Below are positions 41,948-51,297 of a stretch of DNA of 64,000 nucleotides, one piece after another; position 1 is the stretch's first letter; each line of letters begins with the position of its first letter. Source of the stretch: Bauldia sp. (GTDB lineage: Bacteria; Pseudomonadota; Alphaproteobacteria; Rhizobiales; Kaistiaceae); contig JANQRX010000008.1 in NCBI GenBank assembly GCA_028284325.1, positions 124,001 to 188,000 of the forward strand. The letters run 5' to 3'. The translations under genes were made by a program, and so were the position numbers. The notes beneath the pieces are model-generated. The model saw only the letters and a program-made list of their open reading frames with translations. It was not told the origin of the DNA and ran no database searches.

Positions 41948-43708
41948 ATGGAATACCGTAGAAAACAGCGGTTCATCCTGCCGACATCTGTGGCCGTCGG
42001 CCTTGTCGCGGCTGTCGTTTCGACCAGCGCGGTCGCTGCCGAATTGCGTGAGATACCGCGCGAGAAGACGTTTGTTTCGATGGGCAATGATCGCGGTTCG
42101 CCGGTCTTTCTCGATCCGGGTATCGCCAACCCCTATCGGGGCGGGGTCAACTCGATCCGCTGGACGATCATGCTCTCGACCGAGCCCCTGTTCTACTACA
42201 ACAACCTGACCAACGAGGTGATCCCGTGGATCGCCGAGAGCCTCGAGACCAGCGACGACTTCAGCGTCTACACGGTCAAGCTGCGCGAGGGCGTCACGTG
42301 GAGCGACGGCGAGCCCTTCACCTCGGCCGACGTGAAGTTCACCTACGACATGCTGATCGAGAACGGCAAAGGCGACGGCGACCTGCGCTTTGCCGGCAAC
42401 GTCGCGCGCACCGTTGCCAGCGTCGAGGCACCCGACCCGCTGACGGTCCGGATCAACCTCAATCGCCCCAACCCGCGCTACCCCTTCGTCGACCTCTACG
42501 CCTATTTCGGCAACGGGCTGATCTGGGTACCCAAGCACATCTGGGAGAACGTCGACGACAAGCTGGCATTCACCAACTACGATGAGGACAAGGGCTGGCC
42601 CGTCACCACCGGCGCCTGGCACCTGAAACGCTACACCGAAAACCAGATCTTCCTCGACCGGCGCGACGACTGGTGGGGGGCTGCGACCGGTTTCCGCGCG
42701 CTACCGGATGTGGAGCGGATCGTCTCGATCCCGTTCGGCAACAACGATCGCGCCGTGAAGATGATCACCGGCGGCGAAGTCGACATGTCGCCGAACGTCA
42801 GCGACGTCCTGTTCATGAAGAAGATGGTCCAGGAGAACGACCACATCACGTCGTTCTCGGGCGATGAATCGCCCTACGGCGCGACCGGCTGGTGGACGAT
42901 GTCGCTCTACCCCAACAACAAGCTCGACAAGTGGGCCGACCAGCGGGTGCGGCGCGCGCTCAACTACGCCATCGACCAGCAGCAGATCTCGGACTTCGCG
43001 TTCGAGGGGGCCAATCCGGTCAACCTGACGCCGTTCCCCGACTTCGGGTCGCTGGCCGACATCCGCGAGGTCGCGCTCGCCAAAGCCCGCGCGTACGATT
43101 TCGGGCGCCAGGATTTGGCCAAGGTCGACGAACTCATGACCGCCGCCGGCTACGCCAAGAACGGCGACGGCTTCTGGGCGAAGGACGGCGTCGAGCTCAA
43201 GTCGACCATCCACGGCATCCCGCTCACCCGCGCCTTCGGGCCGTTCGTCGCCCGCCAGCTCCAGGACGCCGGCTTCAACATCGAGTTCGTGGCCAACACC
43301 GACTCGCGGACATTGATGCGCAAGGGCGAGGCGGAGATGGCGATCTTCGGCCACCGCGGCGCGGTATCGGATCCGCTGGCCGGGTTTGAACTCTATCTGT
43401 GCCGCAACCAGGACGCGCCGCTGATCCTCGATCGCTGGTGCAACGAGGAGTACGACGCCATCGTCACACAGATGGCCGACGTTCCCCCCGGCGACCCGCG
43501 TATGCTCGAACTCGGCGCCCAGGCGATCGACATCTACTACCGCGAAGCCGTCGAGGTGCCCCTCATGGAGCACGTCCAGCGGTTCCCGATGCTCACCACC
43601 AACTGGACCAACTGGCCGAGCGTGGACAACCCGTACATCCTGCCGGGCATGGCCTTCATCTCGGGCACCTACGCCTATCAGATCCACAATCTGAAGTCGG
43701 CGCAGTAG
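41948..43708 (+). CDS. ABC transporter substrate-binding protein, SBP_bac_5 family
   Basis: 586 residues with an N-terminal signal of about 31 residues ending at VAA-AELRE. Domain order is the usual one: AESLETSDDFSVYTVKLREGVTWSDGEPFTSADV (96-129), WHLKRYTENQIFLDRRDDWWG, then RVRRALNYAID (333-343) and the C-terminal lobe. This makes it a convenient comparison for the permuted protein at 13818-15434. GGAGG lies upstream of the ATG. It begins an operon with two permeases, a fused ATPase and an enolase-superfamily enzyme; with sulfatases nearby, the ligand may be a small sulfated or acidic sugar rather than a peptide. Confidence 0.93.
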   Translation: MEYRRKQRFILPTSVAVGLVAAVVSTSAVAAELREIPREKTFVSMGNDRGSPVFLDPGIANPYRGGVNSIRWTIMLSTEPLFYYNNLTNEVIPWIAESLETSDDFSVYTVKLREGVTWSDGEPFTSADVKFTYDMLIENGKGDGDLRFAGNVARTVASVEAPDPLTVRINLNRPNPRYPFVDLYAYFGNGLIWVPKHIWENVDDKLAFTNYDEDKGWPVTTGAWHLKRYTENQIFLDRRDDWWGAATGFRALPDVERIVSIPFGNNDRAVKMITGGEVDMSPNVSDVLFMKKMVQENDHITSFSGDESPYGATGWWTMSLYPNNKLDKWADQRVRRALNYAIDQQQISDFAFEGANPVNLTPFPDFGSLADIREVALAKARAYDFGRQDLAKVDELMTAAGYAKNGDGFWAKDGVELKSTIHGIPLTRAFGPFVARQLQDAGFNIEFVANTDSRTLMRKGEAEMAIFGHRGAVSDPLAGFELYLCRNQDAPLILDRWCNEEYDAIVTQMADVPPGDPRMLELGAQAIDIYYREAVEVPLMEHVQRFPMLTTNWTNWPSVDNPYILPGMAFISGTYAYQIHNLKSAQ

Positions 43709-43723
43709 GCATCGGCCGGGACT

Positions 43724-43753
43724 GACGGTCGGCGACGCGTTTCGCCGGCCGTC
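43724..43753 (+). promoter_or_regulatory. Intercistronic stem-loop after binding-protein gene
   Basis: GACGGTCGGCGA pairs with TCGCCGGCCGTC (12 bp, one G-U) around a 6-base loop, 15 bases after the binding-protein stop and before the first permease gene. It matches the arrangement after the other binding-protein genes in the window. Confidence 0.6.
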
Positions 43754-43776
43754 GGACGGTAGCGGGACAACGGCAG

Positions 43777-44781
43777 ATGGCGCTCTCGGACCTCCTTCGA
43801 CGCCTGGTCTTGCTGGCCGCCGTCATCTGGACGGCGATGACGCTGAACTTCATCCTGCCCCGGATTACCGGGCGCAATCCGATCATCGAGAAGCTGATGG
43901 ACTCCGCCGATTCCGGCGGCGCCAACGAGTACGACTTCGATCAGTTCGTTGCGGCGATGAACGCGCGCTTCGGTTTCGACCGGCCGATCCTCCACCAGTA
44001 CCTCGACTATCTGGGCGACCTCGTCACCTTCGATCTCGGCTACTCGATCGCGAACTTCCCGACGCGGGTCGGCGACCTCATCGCCAGCGCCCTGCCCTGG
44101 ACCATCGGGCTGATGCTTACCTCGACGCTGATCGCCTTCGTGCTCGGCTCGATCCTCGGCGCGCTGACGGTCTGGTTCCGGTCGTCGCGCCTGCTGGGCT
44201 TCTTCGTGCCCGTGATCATGGTGCTGGCGGCGATGCCCTTCTACCTGGTCGGCCTGGTGCTGATCTACGTCTTCTCCTCGCTCCTTGGGTGGTTTCCCGC
44301 CTCCGGCGGGTTCGTCGAGACGCGGACCGTAACCTCCGGCTGGGACTTCTACCTCGACGTGGCCTATCACGCCGTGCTGCCCGGCCTGTCGATCGTACTC
44401 GCCTCCACGGGCGTGTGGGCGCTGTCGATGCGCGGCATGATGGTCACCGTCCAGGGCGAAGACTACATGACGTTCGCCGACGCCAAGGGCCTCAATCTGC
44501 GGCGCGTGTTCCTGGCCTACGGCGTCCGCAATGCGATCCTCCCGCAGGTGACCATGCTCGCGCTGTTCATGGGCCAGGTCGTCACCGGCGCCGTCCTTGT
44601 CGAGGTGGTGTTCGCCTATCCCGGTATCGGGTTCCTGCTGCTGCGCTCCATCCAGATCAACGACTTCACGACCATCTACGGCGTCGTGTTCATCCTGATC
44701 CTGACCATCGGCTTCTCGATGCTGATCATGGATCTGATCTATCCGCTCCTCGATCCGCGCACGCGAAAGTCGCGGGCATGA
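43777..44781 (+). CDS. Peptide-type ABC transporter permease, DppB/OppB family
   Basis: 334 residues, six predicted helices. An insertion after the first helix (LPRITGRNPIIEKLMDSADSGGANEYDFDQF) is longer than in the other two DppB-like proteins here. The coupling loop is DYMTFADAKGLNLRRVFLAYGVRN and the C-terminus has EVVFAYPGIGFLLLRSIQINDF. The stop overlaps the next permease start. Confidence 0.93.
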   Translation: MALSDLLRRLVLLAAVIWTAMTLNFILPRITGRNPIIEKLMDSADSGGANEYDFDQFVAAMNARFGFDRPILHQYLDYLGDLVTFDLGYSIANFPTRVGDLIASALPWTIGLMLTSTLIAFVLGSILGALTVWFRSSRLLGFFVPVIMVLAAMPFYLVGLVLIYVFSSLLGWFPASGGFVETRTVTSGWDFYLDVAYHAVLPGLSIVLASTGVWALSMRGMMVTVQGEDYMTFADAKGLNLRRVFLAYGVRNAILPQVTMLALFMGQVVTGAVLVEVVFAYPGIGFLLLRSIQINDFTTIYGVVFILILTIGFSMLIMDLIYPLLDPRTRKSRA

Positions 44782-45734
44782 GCACGGCGACCGACGACCG
44801 TCGCGAGGTCACTTCCTTCGACGCAGACGACCACCAGCGCCCGAGCGAACCGGAGTGGGGCACGCTGCGCAGCCGGTGGCGCGCCACGCTTCGCTACATG
44901 CGGCGCAACCCCAGCCTGCCGGTCGGTCTGGCGCTGCTATCGGCGCTGATCCTGTTCAGCGTCATCGGCGGTCTGCTTGTCGACATCGGCGACACGCGCG
45001 TCATGTCGGCGCCGCACTCCCGCGCACCGGCCGACAACCTGTGGTTCGGGTCGGACCGCCAGGGCCGTGACCTGTTCGCGGTCATGGTCCACGGCACCTG
45101 GCTCACCGTCCGCGTCGGCCTGATCGCCGGGGCGGTGGGCATCGTGTTCGGCGCATCGCTCGGCTTCATCGCCGGCTATTTCGGCGGCTGGATCGACAAC
45201 ATCGTCAACTGGACCGTCGACGTCCTGCTCACGGTCCCGGCCATGCTGTTCCTCGTGGTCATCGCCACCAACGTCTCGACGCCGACCGAGCCGCTGTCGT
45301 CGACGACAATGGCGATCATCATCGCCGCACTCGCCTGGCGACGGCCGACGCGCCAGATCAGGGCGCAGGTGCTGGTGATGCGCACCGCCGGCTACGTCCA
45401 GACCGCCCGGATCTCCGGCGCCAGCAATCTGGAGATCATCTTCCTGGAGATGATCCCCAACCTCCTCCCCTACCTGGTGGCGAGCTTCGTGACCGCCGTC
45501 TCGGCCGCCGTCCTCGCCTCGGTCGGCCTGGAGGCGATGGGTCTCGGGCCGCAGAACGAGCCGACCCTCGGCCAGACCATCTACTGGATGATCCAGTCGT
45601 CGGCCTTCATGATGGGGCTGTGGTGGTGGATCCTGCCGCCGATCATCGCACTGGTGATCCTGTTCGTCAGCCTCTACCTCATCAACGTCGGGATCGACGA
45701 ACTGTCGAACCCGCGCCTGCGGCGGAAGGCCTGA
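44778..45734 (+). CDS. Peptide-type ABC transporter permease, DppC/OppC family
   Basis: 318 residues with a roughly 45-residue cytoplasmic N-terminus rich in charged residues, then the membrane domain. LWFGSDRQGRDLFAVMVHGTWLTVRVG is the family periplasmic-to-helix-2 stretch, and YVQTARISGASNLEIIFLEMIPN is the coupling loop. The segment after it, VGLEAMGLGPQNEPTLGQTIYW, replaces the usual LSFLGLG motif in a recognisable way. ATG overlaps the upstream stop; the fused ATPase gene begins 2 bases after. Confidence 0.92.
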   Translation: MSTATDDRREVTSFDADDHQRPSEPEWGTLRSRWRATLRYMRRNPSLPVGLALLSALILFSVIGGLLVDIGDTRVMSAPHSRAPADNLWFGSDRQGRDLFAVMVHGTWLTVRVGLIAGAVGIVFGASLGFIAGYFGGWIDNIVNWTVDVLLTVPAMLFLVVIATNVSTPTEPLSSTTMAIIIAALAWRRPTRQIRAQVLVMRTAGYVQTARISGASNLEIIFLEMIPNLLPYLVASFVTAVSAAVLASVGLEAMGLGPQNEPTLGQTIYWMIQSSAFMMGLWWWILPPIIALVILFVSLYLINVGIDELSNPRLRRKA

Positions 45735-45736
45735 CC

Positions 45737-47500
45737 GTGGCGGGCGGGCTCGTGGTCAGCGACCTTGCGGTGCACTTCCCCACCGAGCGCGGCGTGGTGC
45801 GCGCGGTCGACGGGATCTCCTTCGACGTGGAGCGCGGCACGCGGCTGGGCTTCGTCGGCGAGTCCGGGTCGGGCAAGACGACCACCGCGCTCGCCATCAT
45901 GCGCATGATCAAGGCACCCGGACGGATCGTCGCCGGCTCGATCCGGCTGGACGACGCGGATCTGGTGCAGATGTCGGACGCCGAGGTGCGCGCGATCAGG
46001 CTGCGGCGCATCGCCTACATCCCGCAGGGCGCGATGAACTCGCTCAATCCGGTCCTGCCGATCGGACGGCAGATCGCCGACGGCGTCATCGACCACCTCG
46101 GACCGCAGCGCGACGCCGACCTCAAGGCGCTGGTGGCCGAGTCGCTCGACCGGGTCGGCCTCGCCCCGACCGTGGCGGCGATGTTCCCCCACGAACTGTC
46201 GGGCGGGATGAAGCAGCGCGTCTGCATCGCCATCGGCATCGTCCTGAAGCCGGATGTCATCGTCGCCGACGAACCGACCTCCGCGCTCGACGTCATCACC
46301 CAGCGGCGGGTGATGGACACGCTCGGGCGCGTGCAGGAGGCCATCGGCGCCAGCCTGATCCTCATCGGTCACGACATGGGACTGATGGCACAGTTCGTCG
46401 ACGAACTCGTGGTGATGAAGGACGGGCGCATCGTCGAGCGCGGCGCGATCCGCGGCGTCTTCCAGGCGCCGGAACACGCCTACACGAAGATGCTCATCTC
46501 AAGCGTGCCGGACATCACCGAGGGCCGCTCGTTCCTGGGGACGATCCCGACGCCGGCAGAGCCGAAGCCGGCGACCGGTGCCGCGCCGTCGCCCCTGGTC
46601 GCCTTCCGGAACGTGAGCAAGGTCTACGGGCGCGACTTCTTCGGCCGTGGCGGCGTCCACGCGTTGCGGCCGCTCTCCTTCGAACTCGACGCCGGGCGCT
46701 CGGCGATCGTCTCCGTCGTCGGCCAGTCCGGCTCCGGCAAGACGACGCTGGCGAACATCCTGCTCGGGATCACCCGGCCGACGACCGGCGACGTCCGCTT
46801 CGAGGGCAAGTCCGTCGCCGGCCTGCGCGGCACGGCGGCGCTTGCGTTCCGGCGCGGTGTCCAGGCGATCTTCCAGGACCCCTACGGGGCCTTCAATCCC
46901 TTCTACAAGGTCGACCACACGCTGGCGCTGCCGCTTCGCCGCTTCGGCATCGCGACATCGCGGCGGGACATCTACGTCTGCATGGAACATGCCTGCGATG
47001 CGGTCGGCCTCGATCCGCATCTCATCCTCGGCCGGTACACCCACGAACTGTCCGGCGGCCAGCGACAGCGGCTGCAGGTGGCGCGGGCGCTGATGCTCAA
47101 TCCGAAACTCATCGTGGCCGACGAGCCGGTCTCCATGGTCGACGCCTCGCTCCGGGCGACGATCCTGAAAAGCCTCTACGACCTCAAGGCCAGGCACGGA
47201 ATCTCGATCGCCTACATCACCCATGACCTCGCGACCGCCTATCACGTGAGCGATTATGTGATCGTGCTCCACCACGGCCACGTCGCCGAGGCCGGAACCC
47301 CGCGCGACGTGATCGGCAACCCGCAGCACCCCTACACGCAGTTGCTGATCGATTCGATTCCCTGGCCCGATCCCGACCGGCACTGGGGTTCGCGGCAGTC
47401 GGTCGAGGACGACCAGCGACGACTGGAGGAGATCGCCGCCTCGCACCAGACCATCGTGCGCAGCCGCATTCCCGGTTTCGACCTGGACACCGCCGCATGA
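45737..47500 (+). CDS. Fused dual ATP-binding protein of peptide-type ABC importer (DppD-DppF)
   Basis: 587 residues from a GTG at 45737. Two complete nucleotide-binding domains: first with Walker A GESGSGKTT (41-49), LSGGMKQRV and VIVADEPTSALD; second with GQSGSGKTT, LSGGQRQRL and LIVADEPVSMVDAS. A linker of about 25 residues (IPTPAEPKPATGAAPSP) joins them. The cysteine-rich C-terminal tails seen in the separate OppD/OppF proteins of this window are absent. It energises the two permeases directly upstream and overlaps the enolase-superfamily gene (ATGA). Confidence 0.94.
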   Translation: MAGGLVVSDLAVHFPTERGVVRAVDGISFDVERGTRLGFVGESGSGKTTTALAIMRMIKAPGRIVAGSIRLDDADLVQMSDAEVRAIRLRRIAYIPQGAMNSLNPVLPIGRQIADGVIDHLGPQRDADLKALVAESLDRVGLAPTVAAMFPHELSGGMKQRVCIAIGIVLKPDVIVADEPTSALDVITQRRVMDTLGRVQEAIGASLILIGHDMGLMAQFVDELVVMKDGRIVERGAIRGVFQAPEHAYTKMLISSVPDITEGRSFLGTIPTPAEPKPATGAAPSPLVAFRNVSKVYGRDFFGRGGVHALRPLSFELDAGRSAIVSVVGQSGSGKTTLANILLGITRPTTGDVRFEGKSVAGLRGTAALAFRRGVQAIFQDPYGAFNPFYKVDHTLALPLRRFGIATSRRDIYVCMEHACDAVGLDPHLILGRYTHELSGGQRQRLQVARALMLNPKLIVADEPVSMVDASLRATILKSLYDLKARHGISIAYITHDLATAYHVSDYVIVLHHGHVAEAGTPRDVIGNPQHPYTQLLIDSIPWPDPDRHWGSRQSVEDDQRRLEEIAASHQTIVRSRIPGFDLDTAA

Positions 47501-48678
47501 AGGACACCAGCACGATCAAGGACTTCGAGGTCTTCGAGGCCAGCATCTCGGCCAAGACGACGTGGCTGTTCCTTCGCGTCACGGCGCAATCGGGCGTCAC
47601 CGGTCTGGGCGAGATCACCTACTTCGGGCGCGAGGCCGGCGTTCGGCAGCAGGTCGATATCCTGCGGCGGGCGGCCGCGGGACTGCCGGTCCGGCAGCGC
47701 GAAGCTTTCCTGCGCGACCGCCATGCGCGCGAGCGCGGCAGGATCGCGCGCCTCGTATTGAGCGGGCTTGAACAGGCGCTCATCGACATCTGCGCCCGGG
47801 AGCTGCAGGTCGCCGCGGTCGAGCTGATCGGCGGCGCCCGCACCGACGCCGTGGCGTGCTACGCCAACGTCAACCGCGGCACCGTCGACCGATCACCGCA
47901 AGGCTATGCGGAGCGCGCGCGCCGCGCCGTCGACCTCGGCTATCGGACGCTCAAGCTCGCACCGTTCGACGGCGTGGTGGCGAAGGAGCTCGGCGGTCCG
48001 GACGGCGACCGGCTGATCGCAGCCGGCGTTGCCCGCGTGCGCGCCGTGCGCGATGCGGTCGGCGGCGACGTGCGGCTCAACGTCGACTGTCACGGCCGGT
48101 TCAACGAGGTGACGGCGAAGGCGATCATCCGCGACCTCGCCGACGTCGATCTGTACTGGCTCGAGGAGCCGATCCCCGAAGGGCGCGACCGCTATCAGGC
48201 GATCCGTCGCCTGCGCAGCTATGCCAACGATCGCGGCATCCGCCTGGCGGGCGGCGAGTCCGAGTTCGGCGTCGCCGGCTATCGCGGCATCGTCGAGAGC
48301 GAATGCCTCGACGTGGTCCTTCCCGACATTCGGTTCTGCGGCGGGGTGCAGGAAGTGCTGCGGATCGCGCACTACGTCACGTCGGCGGGGTGCGAGTTCT
48401 CGCTCCACAACCCGGTCGGCCCCGTCCTCGACGCGGTGTCACTACAGACGGCATGTGCGGCGCCGGCCGCGACCGTGATCGAACGCACGTTCGAGGAAGT
48501 CGCGGGACAGGCGACGCTGGTCGATCCCGGCCTCCGTCATCCCGCGGACGCGCCGTTGGTCGAACGCGATCTGCCGGGCTGGGGCATCGATCTCGACGAG
48601 GCGGCGGTCGCCGCCATCGGACGGCCCGACCGGAGCGCCGACTTCCACAACGTTGCCGGGGCCGGCCAGTATGCGTGA
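47497..48678 (+). CDS. Mandelate racemase/muconate lactonizing enzyme family (enolase superfamily) enzyme
   Basis: 393 residues. N-terminal capping domain and a C-terminal barrel with the expected Mg ligands: Asp in LNVDCHGRF, Glu in YWLEEPIPE and Glu in LAGGESEFG. The strand-2 base region is RTLKLAPFDG (Lys), and a His is in FSLHNPVGPV. This pattern suits acid-sugar dehydratases or related racemases, which make 2-keto-3-deoxy acids. It is translationally coupled to the importer ATPase gene, so the imported compound, or a product of it, is its likely substrate. Exact activity is not predictable from sequence. Confidence 0.9.
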   Translation: MKDTSTIKDFEVFEASISAKTTWLFLRVTAQSGVTGLGEITYFGREAGVRQQVDILRRAAAGLPVRQREAFLRDRHARERGRIARLVLSGLEQALIDICARELQVAAVELIGGARTDAVACYANVNRGTVDRSPQGYAERARRAVDLGYRTLKLAPFDGVVAKELGGPDGDRLIAAGVARVRAVRDAVGGDVRLNVDCHGRFNEVTAKAIIRDLADVDLYWLEEPIPEGRDRYQAIRRLRSYANDRGIRLAGGESEFGVAGYRGIVESECLDVVLPDIRFCGGVQEVLRIAHYVTSAGCEFSLHNPVGPVLDAVSLQTACAAPAATVIERTFEEVAGQATLVDPGLRHPADAPLVERDLPGWGIDLDEAAVAAIGRPDRSADFHNVAGAGQYA

Positions 48679-48688
48679 CCGGCTCCGC

Positions 48689-50479
48689 TCAGCTCCGGAC
48701 GCGGCCCAGCGACGCGGCGGGGAAACGTCCGGTGGAGAGGCCGCGCACGCCGGCAGGCAGGCGAAAGAGCCCGCCGGAGAGCGGCGCTTCGACCAATCGT
48801 GAGGGCGGCACGTAGAGGCGGCTCGACGTCACGAACAGGGTCGACATGCGCGGACCGCCGAAGGCCACGTTGGTCGGCAGCGGAACGGGCAGCGGCACCG
48901 ACCGGTCAAGCGTCCCGTCGGGCCGATAGCGGTGGACGCGCCATCCGCCGTAGATCGCCGCCCAGACGCCCCCCTCTTCGTCGACGGCCAAACCGTTCGG
49001 CGTCCCCTGGCCGCGGTGGACGGCGAAGACGCGACGCTTGGTGATGTGGCCGGTCTCGATGTCGAAGTCGAACTGATGAATGGTGCCCGCCGATGCCTGG
49101 GTCAGATAGAACCGTCGCGCGTCGGGGCTCCAGGCCAGTCCCTTGGCGGCGTTGATGCCGTCGAGGCGCAACGTTACCTGGCAGTCGTGCTCGAGACTGT
49201 ACAGGCGTCCGGGGGCCTGCCGCGGTATGGGCACCATCGACGCTGCCCAGTAACGGCCGGCGGGATCGATCTTGCCGACCTGGAACCGGCTCCCGGGATT
49301 GTCGAACTCCGGGTCGGCGAGACTCGTGACGCTGCCGCTTCGCGGATCGATGAACTGGAACCCGCTCTGCCCGCCGGCGATCAGGTCGCGTCCGTCCGTC
49401 AATCCGACCGCGCCGGTCAGCTCCCGCAGCATCAGGCGGCTCGACTTGCCGGTCGTGAGGTCGAGCGTGTTCAGCGCCGGCGCCAGCACGTCGACCCAGT
49501 AGAGCCGCTTGGCGCGTTCGTCGTAGCAGGGTCCGCCGCCGACGCTGTCGGAGGTTCCCTGAATCCAGTCGGTGCCGGACTCGGGAAGCTCGCGCGGGCG
49601 AATGGGGATGTTGCGATGGGTGGCGCGCGGGCGGGCGTCGGCCGAGGCATTGCGTCCCGCACCCACCGTCCGCCGTCCGATGTCATAAAACTGATCCTTG
49701 CTGACGCGATCGAGCGAACACACCGCCGAGATGGCGGCGGTCGCGTTGCCGCCCTCGTCCGTGATCGTCGCGGCAACCTCGCGCACGCCCGGCTCGTCGT
49801 CGTCGGAGCCGATGGCGAAGCCGGTGGAGATCGCGAAGCCGACCGCCGATTTCATGCGCTGGATGGCGCGGCGCGAAGCTTCCCGCGGCAACTCGGCGGC
49901 GATGCGTGCAATCATCGTGTTCTGGGCTTCGCGCGGCATCTGCGCCACCATGGCGAGTCCGGCGGCGCTGCGATGGATCGGGATGCGCGCGCCCAGACCA
50001 TGGACGAGCGGCACCGGCTCCGGCGGCAGGCTGAGATCCATCACGACGACATCAAGCCCGTCCAGCGCACACAGCCGGGCGGCCTCGCCGGTCTCCTCGC
50101 TCAGCCGCCGAAGCTCCGGCGCCGCCGCGCCGATCAGGTCGTATTTGTCGACGAGCTTGTGGGCGATCTCGAACAGACGCGGCCCCATGCCGTACGTCTT
50201 TCGGCTGGGATCGACGGCGAGAATGCCGTAATCGGTCATGACCCTGAGGATGCGAAAAAGCGTACTCTTGGGGAGCCGGGTCTTGCGTTGCAACTGCGAC
50301 AGGCGCAGCGGCTCGTTGGCGCTGGCGACGGCGATCAGCGCGTTCAGGCTCTTGGAGAGCGACCGGGCGCCGTAGACCGACGATGTCGGCTCGGCCGCGG
50401 CGGACGGCCGGCTCCCGGTCTCGACGTCCTGATCCGGGGCAGGTGTGGTCACGCCGGCGGCGGAGGACTCGTCCATCAC
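48689..50479 (-). CDS. IclR-type regulator fused to a degenerate SMP-30/gluconolactonase domain
   Basis: 596 residues. After a disordered N-terminus come an IclR winged helix (about 39-90; RLSQLQRKTRLPKSTLFRILRVMTDYG), an IclR effector domain (about 100-275; RIPIHRSAAGLAMVAQM, AVGFAISTG) and a six-bladed SMP-30 propeller (about 300-575; KRLYWVD, GKIDPAGRYWAASM, GLAWSPDARRFYLT, GLAVDEEGGVWAA). Compared with the two other SMP-30 proteins of this window, all three metal ligands are replaced: Glu by Gly315, Asn by Lys446, Asp by Asn495; the substrate Asn is Gln400. The propeller is therefore probably a ligand sensor, not an enzyme. Divergent from the dienelactone hydrolase gene across 47 bases. 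Candidate regulator of the surrounding island. Confidence 0.92.
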   Translation of the reverse strand: MMDESSAAGVTTPAPDQDVETGSRPSAAAEPTSSVYGARSLSKSLNALIAVASANEPLRLSQLQRKTRLPKSTLFRILRVMTDYGILAVDPSRKTYGMGPRLFEIAHKLVDKYDLIGAAAPELRRLSEETGEAARLCALDGLDVVVMDLSLPPEPVPLVHGLGARIPIHRSAAGLAMVAQMPREAQNTMIARIAAELPREASRRAIQRMKSAVGFAISTGFAIGSDDDEPGVREVAATITDEGGNATAAISAVCSLDRVSKDQFYDIGRRTVGAGRNASADARPRATHRNIPIRPRELPESGTDWIQGTSDSVGGGPCYDERAKRLYWVDVLAPALNTLDLTTGKSSRLMLRELTGAVGLTDGRDLIAGGQSGFQFIDPRSGSVTSLADPEFDNPGSRFQVGKIDPAGRYWAASMVPIPRQAPGRLYSLEHDCQVTLRLDGINAAKGLAWSPDARRFYLTQASAGTIHQFDFDIETGHITKRRVFAVHRGQGTPNGLAVDEEGGVWAAIYGGWRVHRYRPDGTLDRSVPLPVPLPTNVAFGGPRMSTLFVTSSRLYVPPSRLVEAPLSGGLFRLPAGVRGLSTGRFPAASLGRVRS

Positions 50480-50526
50480 GTCACGCGCCTTGCCGGAGAC
50501 CGGGTGACAAGAGCCCGATACGAACG

Positions 50527-51288
50527 ATGGAGGCAGGCTTGATTGAACGACACCTCGATATCCCTACAACCGACGGCCCCATGCCCACATTCGTGACGGC
50601 GCCCGACGGCGTTACGGGTTGTCCGGCGATCATACTCTACATGGACCTCTTCGGTCCGCGCGAGGAGATGTTCGACTTCTGCCGGCGGTTCACCGAGGCC
50701 GGCTTCGTCGCGCTGCTGCCGAACCTGTTCCACCGCCTCGGCTCGCCGGTCTTTCCACCGGCCAACGTCAAGGGCGAGAAGCCGCATCCGGATGCCCAGG
50801 CGGCCAATCGCGCCACGACGCTCGACCACACCAGGACCGATACCCGCGCGATCGTCGCGGCGCTGGACAACGGGCTGGTCGGCCCGCGCGCCGACGGTAT
50901 CGGCGTCATCGGCTACTGCATGGGCGGTCGGCATGCGCTGGCCGCGGCCGTCGCAGAGCCCGACGTGTACGCGGGCCTCTCTGTGCACGGGGGGCGTCTG
51001 GTCGACGACACCGTGGACTCGCCGCATCTGCTCATCAGGCATCTGACGGTCCCCTTCCATTTCGCGTTTGCGGTGGACGACGGGACGTGCCCCGAGGATC
51101 ATCAGGCCCTGATCCGGCGGGAAGCCGCGGCGAGCGGACCGCACGTAACGTGCGAGCTTTATCAGGCCGCGCACGGCTGGTCGTTCCCGGAACGGTGGCG
51201 CTACGACCGCGAAGCGAGCGAAGCCATCTGGCAACGCGCGATCGACATGTTCCGGCGCGCGCCGGCGGCGCCTTCTCCGGCCTCGTAA
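50527..51288 (+). CDS. Dienelactone hydrolase family protein
   Basis: 253 residues, alpha/beta hydrolase. The nucleophile is Cys in GVIGYCMGGRHAL, the acid lies in FAVDDGTCPED and the base is His in AAHGWSFPER, the Cys-His-Asp triad of dienelactone hydrolases. IILYMDLFGPREEMFDFCRRFTEAGF is the usual N-terminal signature. These enzymes open lactones such as dienelactone; here a sugar or enol lactone is possible. The ATG at 50527 was chosen because family similarity starts there; an upstream reading would overlap the IclR fusion gene. Confidence 0.9.
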   Translation: MEAGLIERHLDIPTTDGPMPTFVTAPDGVTGCPAIILYMDLFGPREEMFDFCRRFTEAGFVALLPNLFHRLGSPVFPPANVKGEKPHPDAQAANRATTLDHTRTDTRAIVAALDNGLVGPRADGIGVIGYCMGGRHALAAAVAEPDVYAGLSVHGGRLVDDTVDSPHLLIRHLTVPFHFAFAVDDGTCPEDHQALIRREAAASGPHVTCELYQAAHGWSFPERWRYDREASEAIWQRAIDMFRRAPAAPSPAS

Positions 51289-51297
51289 CCGCGCCGA

